From: UBA7662 sp036787895 | Lineage (GTDB): Bacteria > Bacteroidota > Bacteroidia > UBA7662 | Assembly (NCBI GenBank): GCA_036787895.1 | Contig: DAIQOK010000001.1 | Location: forward strand, 342,278-406,277 | Direction: 5' to 3' | Length of the DNA stretch: 64,000 nt | Shown: positions 58,362 to 64,000 of the stretch, in pieces | How positions within the stretch are numbered: position 1 is the stretch's first letter | Layout: each line of letters starts with the position of its first letter | Notes under the pieces: generated by a model | Told to the model about the DNA's origin: nothing | Database searches by the model: none | The model's input: only the letters and a program-made list of their open reading frames with translations | Program-made: the position numbers and the translations under genes

Positions 58362-59051
58362 ATGTCTGAAGAAACTCAATATTGGTTTTTGCGTAACCAC
58401 AAGCTCTTTTCAACTTTGTCGGGGGAAGACATCAAGGGTTTATGTATAATCAGCAAGTACAAAACTGCCCGAAAACAAGAAATTATCTACTTTGCTGATG
58501 AACCTGACTCCAAAATATTTCTGCTCAAAAGTGGCAAAATCCGCATTATGGAAGCTGATGCAGCAGGCAATGAAATAGTTAAGGAGATTTTACAATCGGG
58601 GGATATTTTTGGCGAAATTACCCTGAGCAGTCAGCCTGGATTAAACGGCGAATTTGCTCAGGTTTTATCGGATAAAGTTGTGATTTGCAGCTTTAAAAAA
58701 GATGATTTTGAAAAACTTTTGGAGAAAAAGCCATTTTTGGCACTTCAATACACCAAGTTTGTCGGCTTTAAATTGAAACGCCTTAAAAATCGTTATGCAA
58801 ATCTCGTTTTCAAGGATGTACGTTCCCGTTTAGTTCATTTTCTGGCTGATTGGATGGAAAATGAAGGCGAACAATTGAGCGATGGTAGCATAAGTATGAA
58901 CAACTATCTCACCCACCAGGAAATCGCTAATCTTATTTGCACCACCCGACAAACTGCCACCCAATTGCTGAATGAGATGGAAAAAGCTGAGCAAATTAAG
59001 TATAATCGGAAATCAATCGTTATTTTAAAACCACAGGCTTTCCAACTTTGA
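58362..59051 (+). CDS. Crp/Fnr-family transcriptional regulator
   Basis: The 229-residue protein has a cyclic-nucleotide-binding-like beta roll (residues about 15-125, 'GKIRIMEADAAGNEIVKEILQSGDIFGEI'-type segment in parts), a dimer helix, and a C-terminal HTH_Crp ('LTHQEIANLICTTRQTATQLLNEME'; recognition helix near the Thr-Arg-Gln). No Cys cluster for an Fe-S centre is seen. It is the best local candidate to bind the TGTCG-N6-CGACA pair 3 kb upstream, though this is inference. Confidence 0.9.
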   Translation: MSEETQYWFLRNHKLFSTLSGEDIKGLCIISKYKTARKQEIIYFADEPDSKIFLLKSGKIRIMEADAAGNEIVKEILQSGDIFGEITLSSQPGLNGEFAQVLSDKVVICSFKKDDFEKLLEKKPFLALQYTKFVGFKLKRLKNRYANLVFKDVRSRLVHFLADWMENEGEQLSDGSISMNNYLTHQEIANLICTTRQTATQLLNEMEKAEQIKYNRKSIVILKPQAFQL

Positions 59052-59068
59052 ATTGCATTCAATTTATC

Positions 59069-61171
59069 TCATTCTGTCATCAACAGCTGTGATTTAAAAC
59101 GGAAACTTTGCTTCGAAACATCCTGAATCCGCCAATAATATAAGCCGCTACGAAGTGCTGGTAATTGTAGATCGTGATTGCCAGCTTCTAAGATTATATG
59201 GAAAACCAATTTTGCCTGGGTGTCAAATAAGGTCAGTTCGGTAGTTTGATGTAGTACCACGCTAACTTTATCGATGGCCGGATTTGGATAAAGTCGAATT
59301 TCTGGTGATGCATGTTCATTCACAGATAAAAATACCAGACTTAGACAAGCAGAAGTATCAATACAACCATTTTCTGTGATTATAACAGCATATTCACCAT
59401 TAGTAGTGGTTGAATAATCTGCGAAAGTGCCGTTGATGAGCGGTTGGTACCCCAAATCACAACGCACCCACTGGTAAGCAGCATTTGGATGAAGAGAACT
59501 CAACGTATTTGTGGATGGATTAAATATAATGCGTGTATCCACGGTATCCACAATCACTGTCTGGCTTTGGGAACTGCTGTTTCCAGCGGAATCAGTATAG
59601 GTCCAAATGACATTAAATGTACCCGGCTCGGTGAATGTCAGTGACCGATTGGCCACACCTGGAATGGTTCCAATGCAGTTGTCATCGGCAAAGGCAGGAT
59701 TAATCATAAGGCCGCAACCTATCCTGATGGTGGGTAAGTTAGCTATCACTGGTACAGGAGCCGAGCTGTCCTGCACAGTAATGGTTATACTGTCGCAAGG
59801 ACCTGGAGCTACACAACTTCCTTCTCCCCTGACGTAATATGTCGTAGTTGCCACGGGAGTAACAAAAATGCTGGTAGAAGTTCCAACGGCCGTTCCCCCA
59901 CAACTGCCGCTGTACCAATGCCAGTTTGAAGCACCGTTCAAATTACCGGAGTTCAGGTTCAGCGTAATTCGTTGCCCCGAACAACTGGTAGTAGAAGAAG
60001 CTGTAATACTTGGTATAGAAGCCGAATTCAGACTGCTCGCTTGAGTCAAACGAGCTATTCTTTGAGCAGTCGCCGAACCCATTTGCGAAAAAACACCTCC
60101 AACAACCAGACTTTGGTCTGCTTTCGAAACGATGGCATAGATGGTGCCATTGGAGGTAGCGCATGAGCCTGTACCATAAGCCAAATTGCCATTGGTGTCG
60201 AGGACCGCAACTCTATTGGTAGCAATACCATTAAAACTTGTAAAATCTCCTCCCACCGCAATTTGTCCCTCACCCGTCACCTGAACTGTTCTTACTGTAG
60301 CATTAAAACCGGTACCAGGCGTAAAACCTGGATCTGGCTGGCCATTCGGTAAGATGCGGGCAATACGATTCATGGGAATCGCATTAACCGAAGAAAAAGT
60401 GCCTCCAACCAGGATACGACCATCGGGCAGAAGCGCAATTTCGTTAATCGGATGAGAGAAAGTAAGATTTAGATCAAAGGTACTATCCCGACTGCCATTG
60501 GGATTTAAGCGTATCAAACGACCGGCAGCTTGCCCATTGTATTGGGTTATTGTACCTGCAACAAGGATTTTATTATCGGGCTGAATACAAATGGCATCGA
60601 TGATTCCAAAAGTACCTGCCCCTCCCAGATTAAAAGTGGTATCCCGTTGACCGTTCGCAAAGATGCGTACAGGCTGGGTTACTGATTGCCCTTTGTATTG
60701 GTTAAAAAAGCCCCCAACAACGATATCACCATTCGGATAGACAGCTAATGCGGTGACTTCATTGTTAAATCCCGTTCCCGCTATAAAGCTTGGATCAATA
60801 GTGCCGTTGCTATCAAGACAAACAAAGTCTCCAACAGTTGTACCGTTAAAGCTGGTAAACAAACCGCCGACATATATACGTCCATTGGGTCCGGCTGCCA
60901 ATTCCTGCACCCGGTTGGAAACACCTGCACCAATATTAAAAGCAGCATCTCTTTGACCATTGGGCCAGATTCTTACCAATCCGCGACCAGGTAATCCGTT
61001 ATAAGCCGGGAATGTACCGCCAATTATAACTCTGCCATCTGCTTGTGAAAGCATCCTAAAAATACCACTGGTCGCGCCCCCGCCAACCGGGAAACCAGGG
61101 TCGTAAACCAAATTTTGAGCATATAAACCACTTATAGTGCTCGATAAAAGCAGAACGAATATCCATTTCAT
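59069..61171 (-). CDS. delta-60 repeat surface protein with T9SS sorting domain
   Basis: The protein is 700 residues from ATG 61171 (an ATG 12 bases upstream is possible). After a signal peptide come seven repeats of about 55 residues with the pattern 'GxIxVGGxF...NG...RIxxNGxxDxxF', typical of delta-60 beta propellers. Next are an Ig-like stretch, a HYR-like domain ('DNCIGTIPG', 'IWTYTDSAGNSS') and a C-terminal type IX sorting domain ('IRLYPNPAIDKV'). It is probably displayed or secreted. It is convergent with the Crp gene. Confidence 0.85.
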   Translation of the reverse strand: MKWIFVLLLSSTISGLYAQNLVYDPGFPVGGGATSGIFRMLSQADGRVIIGGTFPAYNGLPGRGLVRIWPNGQRDAAFNIGAGVSNRVQELAAGPNGRIYVGGLFTSFNGTTVGDFVCLDSNGTIDPSFIAGTGFNNEVTALAVYPNGDIVVGGFFNQYKGQSVTQPVRIFANGQRDTTFNLGGAGTFGIIDAICIQPDNKILVAGTITQYNGQAAGRLIRLNPNGSRDSTFDLNLTFSHPINEIALLPDGRILVGGTFSSVNAIPMNRIARILPNGQPDPGFTPGTGFNATVRTVQVTGEGQIAVGGDFTSFNGIATNRVAVLDTNGNLAYGTGSCATSNGTIYAIVSKADQSLVVGGVFSQMGSATAQRIARLTQASSLNSASIPSITASSTTSCSGQRITLNLNSGNLNGASNWHWYSGSCGGTAVGTSTSIFVTPVATTTYYVRGEGSCVAPGPCDSITITVQDSSAPVPVIANLPTIRIGCGLMINPAFADDNCIGTIPGVANRSLTFTEPGTFNVIWTYTDSAGNSSSQSQTVIVDTVDTRIIFNPSTNTLSSLHPNAAYQWVRCDLGYQPLINGTFADYSTTTNGEYAVIITENGCIDTSACLSLVFLSVNEHASPEIRLYPNPAIDKVSVVLHQTTELTLFDTQAKLVFHIILEAGNHDLQLPALRSGLYYWRIQDVSKQSFRFKSQLLMTE

Positions 61172-61281
61172 AAGGCTAATCATTGGTAATATTGCCCAAG
61201 CTAAAAAAAATATCGTTAACTGATTCTACAACAGTTGGATATACCAGCAAATACTAGCTATACTCCCTGAAAATAGAGTGT

Positions 61282-62187
61282 TTAGGGCAGTTGATTCCCT
61301 GTATGCGGCATCAGCATTTCACGAAGTTTGGTAATTTCCTCCGCTTTTTCAGGCTTGCCAATTTCGTTATAGCTGTGAATCAAATTATTAAATACTCGGG
61401 TGACGATGTCGAAATTGTTGCAAGGCTCATAAAAACGTGGATGTGTTTCCATTTTAATGAGTTTCAGAAACTGGTCGATTTCTTTGCGACCAAACACCAT
61501 ACCTCTGTTAAAGGCATTGATATAAAAAAGCGGGTCGCGTTTTTCAGCCTCCAGTTTCATCGCCTCTTCTGAGTCATCGAGATAAGTAAGTATGAAATGT
61601 TGTGGCAGATTCACACCATAAATAGGCACTTTCAGGCGCTGGGCAATGATCATATACAAAATGCACATGGAAATCGGATTGCCTTTACGACTTTCGAGTA
61701 CCTTGTTGATAAAGCTGTTCTGCGGATCGTTGTAATTATCGGTATTGCCGGAATAACCATGGATGCGAAAAAAAATGTGGTTCAGAATTCGAACCTTCTC
61801 CAGGGCGGTGAGGAAATAATTCATCTCCATCCAGGCATCGATACGTATGCTTTCAATCTGATTGCGGATTTTGGCTTCGTCGAGGTCAGGGTATTGATAA
61901 CGCGCAACAATGATCATGGCATCGAGCAGGTCGTGACCGCCACTTACAATCCACAATTGCAGCATTTCCTTTACATGGTCAAACTGAATCCGATGGATGA
62001 TGTTTTCCAACCGCTCCTGAATGAGCTGCTCGGGGTGGTCTTCCCAGGCATGTTCGAGCCGGGGGATGATATCAAAACCATAACGCAGCAGCTCGTCGGT
62101 GACGTGCATCACCACTTCGTTGTCGGTATCATCCAACAATGAAATGAGGGCATCAATTTGCCTGGGATCTGGAGTAGCGGCTGACAT
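61282..62187 (-). CDS. transglutaminase-like (SirB1-type) protein
   Basis: The 301-residue protein has a helical N-terminal region (HEAT-like, 'DNEVVMHVTDELLRYG') and a Transglut_core2 domain with 'RKGNPISMCILYMIIAQRL' and 'NLPQHFILTYLD' that carry the catalytic Cys and His. A C-terminal TPR-like helix pair follows. The SirB1 family role is unclear. ATG at 62187 is preferred over an in-frame start 18 bases upstream. It lies 51 bp after topA. Confidence 0.82.
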   Translation of the reverse strand: MSAATPDPRQIDALISLLDDTDNEVVMHVTDELLRYGFDIIPRLEHAWEDHPEQLIQERLENIIHRIQFDHVKEMLQLWIVSGGHDLLDAMIIVARYQYPDLDEAKIRNQIESIRIDAWMEMNYFLTALEKVRILNHIFFRIHGYSGNTDNYNDPQNSFINKVLESRKGNPISMCILYMIIAQRLKVPIYGVNLPQHFILTYLDDSEEAMKLEAEKRDPLFYINAFNRGMVFGRKEIDQFLKLIKMETHPRFYEPCNNFDIVTRVFNNLIHSYNEIGKPEKAEEITKLREMLMPHTGNQLP

Positions 62188-62238
62188 ATGCGTTATGAAG
62201 TGCAATAACGCGGAAATCGTTCACTTACTATCCACAAC

Positions 62239-64000
62239 TTATCCCTTTTTTCGCGCCTTAAATCCGCCTTTACGGGCTGGTTTGGGCTCGGGAGCTGTTT
62301 CTATAATGTGTAAGATTTCATCGAGCGAGAGCGATTTGGCCTCCGTGCCTTTTGGGATTTTGTAGTTCACCTTGCCTTTGGCAATGTAGGGACCGTACAT
62401 GCCATTAAGCACCTGGATGCCTGCATCGGGGAAATCAGCAATCAAACGATTGGCGTCCTTTTCACGCTTTTCTTGTATCAATGCTATGGCCTCCTCTTCC
62501 GTAAGGGTCATGGGGTCCATACCTTTTTTGAGGCTCACGAATTTACCGTCATGTTTTACGTAAGGTCCGAATTTACCCACACCAATACTCATCTCCTTGC
62601 CCTCATATTCACCCAATGTTCGAGGCAGTTTGAACAACTCCAACGCATCGGCCAGACTGACTCCCTCGAGATGCATTCCCGAACGCAAATTGGCGTAGAT
62701 AGGTTTGGCTTCTGGATCGGCCAAATTGGTTTTTACGGCGACAGGACCAAAACGTGCCATACGCACGCTAATCTGGAAGCCGGTAACTGGGTCTTCGCCC
62801 AATATCCGCTCTCCGGTAGCCCTTTCGCTGTTTTCTATGGTCGATTCTACATTCTCATGGAAGGGTTTGTAAAAGTCATCGATCATTTTGGTCCAATCAA
62901 GTTCGCCGCCGGCAATTAGGTCGAACTCCTCTTCAACTTTAGCCGTAAACTGGTAGTCCATCACTTTCGGGAAATTCTCCAACAAAAAGTCGTTCACAAG
63001 CATACCTATATCAGTAGGCACCATTTTGCCTTTGTCAGCACCTGTGACTTCGGTTTTGACTTCCCGGCTAATACTTTCCTTTTTCAACTGAAGTACCACA
63101 TATTCCCGTACTGTACCCTCCAGCTCCGATCGTTCTACATAACCTCTTTTTTGGATGGTAGAGATGGTTGGGGCATATGTAGATGGTCGGCCGATGCCCA
63201 GCTCTTCCAGTTTTTTTACCAAACTGGCTTCGGTATACCTACCTGGCGGTCGACTGTAACGTTCGGTAGCGGTGGCATGGTCCATAACTAACGACTGTCC
63301 CTGTACCACAGCCGGCAAAAGATTGCCTTTTTCTTCCTCCTCCTCATCGTCGTCGGATTCGAGATATACTTTCAGGAAACCGTCGAATAGGATAACTTCA
63401 CCTTCAGCCACAAAAAGCGGATTCAGACCAGCTATACTGATTTTAAGGGTGGTTTTCTCTATTTCCGCTTCTGCCATTTGTGAAGCAATGGCACGTTTCC
63501 AAATGAGTTCATACAAAGCTTGCTGGTCGCGGTCGCCTTCAATCCGATGCACATTAAAGTAAGTCGGGCGAATAGCTTCATGCGCTTCCTGGGCAGAGGC
63601 CGTTTTGGTCTTGAACTGGCGGGTTTTGGAATAACGTTCGCCATAGGCGCTGTCGACTTCATTTTTCGCTGCACCCAAAGCCAGCTGGCTCAGGTTCACG
63701 CTATCGGTACGCATATAGGTAATACGACCGCTTTCGTACAGGTCTTGCGCCACCTTCATGGTCTTGCTCACCGAAAAACGCAGCTTTCTTGCCGCTTCCT
63801 GCTGCAAAGTAGAAGTAGTAAACGGTGGGGCAGGTGATTTTTTGAGCGGCTTTTTTTCCAGGCTGGCTACTTCAAAAGCACGGCCTTTAAGTTGCTCAAG
63901 AAAAGCTTGTGCTTCCTTTTCTGTTTTAAATCGTTCATTCAGCTCGGCCTTCAGTTGCTGCTTTTTGTCGGCAACATCTACCGTAAATAAGGCATTGATG
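62239..64000 (-). CDS. topA: DNA topoisomerase I, 3' part (5' end outside window)
   Basis: The frame is open to the window edge (587 codons visible). The catalytic Tyr region 'GRITYMRTDSVNLS', the 'PPFTTSTLQQEA' motif and 'LGIGRPSTYA' are intact, followed by 'GEDPVTGFQISVRMARFGPVAV' and further Toprim_Crpt repeats ('GKFGPYVKHDGKFVSL') instead of zinc fingers. The N-terminal Toprim domain is outside the window. The enzyme relaxes negative supercoils. The C terminus ends in a Lys/Arg-rich tail. Confidence 0.95.
   Translation of the reverse strand, partial: INALFTVDVADKKQQLKAELNERFKTEKEAQAFLEQLKGRAFEVASLEKKPLKKSPAPPFTTSTLQQEAARKLRFSVSKTMKVAQDLYESGRITYMRTDSVNLSQLALGAAKNEVDSAYGERYSKTRQFKTKTASAQEAHEAIRPTYFNVHRIEGDRDQQALYELIWKRAIASQMAEAEIEKTTLKISIAGLNPLFVAEGEVILFDGFLKVYLESDDDEEEEEKGNLLPAVVQGQSLVMDHATATERYSRPPGRYTEASLVKKLEELGIGRPSTYAPTISTIQKRGYVERSELEGTVREYVVLQLKKESISREVKTEVTGADKGKMVPTDIGMLVNDFLLENFPKVMDYQFTAKVEEEFDLIAGGELDWTKMIDDFYKPFHENVESTIENSERATGERILGEDPVTGFQISVRMARFGPVAVKTNLADPEAKPIYANLRSGMHLEGVSLADALELFKLPRTLGEYEGKEMSIGVGKFGPYVKHDGKFVSLKKGMDPMTLTEEEAIALIQEKREKDANRLIADFPDAGIQVLNGMYGPYIAKGKVNYKIPKGTEAKSLSLDEILHIIETAPEPKPARKGGFKARKKG

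Overview
The window comes from a member of the Bacteroidota. Its proteins include T9SS-type C-terminal sorting domains, a short primary sigma factor of 288 residues, a DUF5683/ParAB cluster and a Toprim_Crpt-type topoisomerase I. Most recognisable promoters carry the phylum's -7 box TAnnTTTG a short way upstream of the gene (for example ruvB, rpoD, ffh, rpsP, prfB and the three tRNA genes). Genus and order cannot be fixed from the sequence alone. Genes are packed tightly: many neighbours overlap by 1, 4 or 14 bp, and several convergent pairs meet within a few bases.

Layout: 0-5 kb holds a hydrolase fragment, a small lipoprotein, hutI, a long Thermus-type isocitrate dehydrogenase and an HtrA protease. 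5-7.1 kb is an arsenic operon (acr3-arsR-phosphatase-like arsenate reductase) with an operator on its promoter. 7.1-13.3 kb is a TolC/RND/MFP efflux operon plus a dolichyl-phosphate-mannose-synthase-like glycosyltransferase. 13.5-17.5 kb has ruvB, dapB, DUF5683 and parB-parA. 17.6-20.6 kb has a peptide-binding lipoprotein and a MATE exporter. 20.7-23.4 kb has a gene broken by a stop codon, tRNA-Leu, tRNA-Ser, tRNA-Arg and an SRAP protein. 24.1-30.0 kb is a long minus-strand run from arginase through argS, two lipoproteins, a sirtuin and nfeD to a frameshifted floA; arginine decarboxylase is divergent from it. 31.8-37.6 kb is a dinB-dnaE (short form) lesion-bypass pair preceded by a DUF2452 gene. 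37.8-42.5 kb is a core block: rpoD, ffh, rpsP-rimM-trmD, rplS. 42.7-49.8 kb holds a cytosine deaminase, a giant AsmA protein, lipB-manA-pgi and yraN. 49.8-64 kb holds a methyltransferase, prfB with its programmed frameshift, an aldehyde dehydrogenase, csaA, YHS and T9SS proteins, a DoxX/DinB/NRDE/ATP-grasp/Crp cluster, a delta-60 repeat surface protein, a transglutaminase-like protein and the 3' part of topA.

The most striking object is at 36203-37270. The last 67 bp of the DUF2452 coding sequence are present twice, as perfect direct repeats flanking about 0.93 kb of A+T-rich DNA. This DNA carries one Abi-family HEPN gene and an upstream structured region. Both copies run on to a stop codon with the same last four residues written in different synonymous codons. 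This looks like a tiny defence cassette that entered at the 3' end of a host gene and supplied a replacement gene end. Its host site lies between DUF2452 and the dnaE-dinB pair, so the defence gene is co-oriented with a DNA-damage-tolerance operon. No integrase is visible in the insert.

Other points of note: two single-base lesions (nonsense at 21210-21212, frameshift near 24712-24725), a pair of Crp-geometry palindromes between the divergent T9SS and DoxX genes with a Crp/Fnr gene 3 kb downstream, and an unannotated 47-residue basic protein with its own promoter and terminator.
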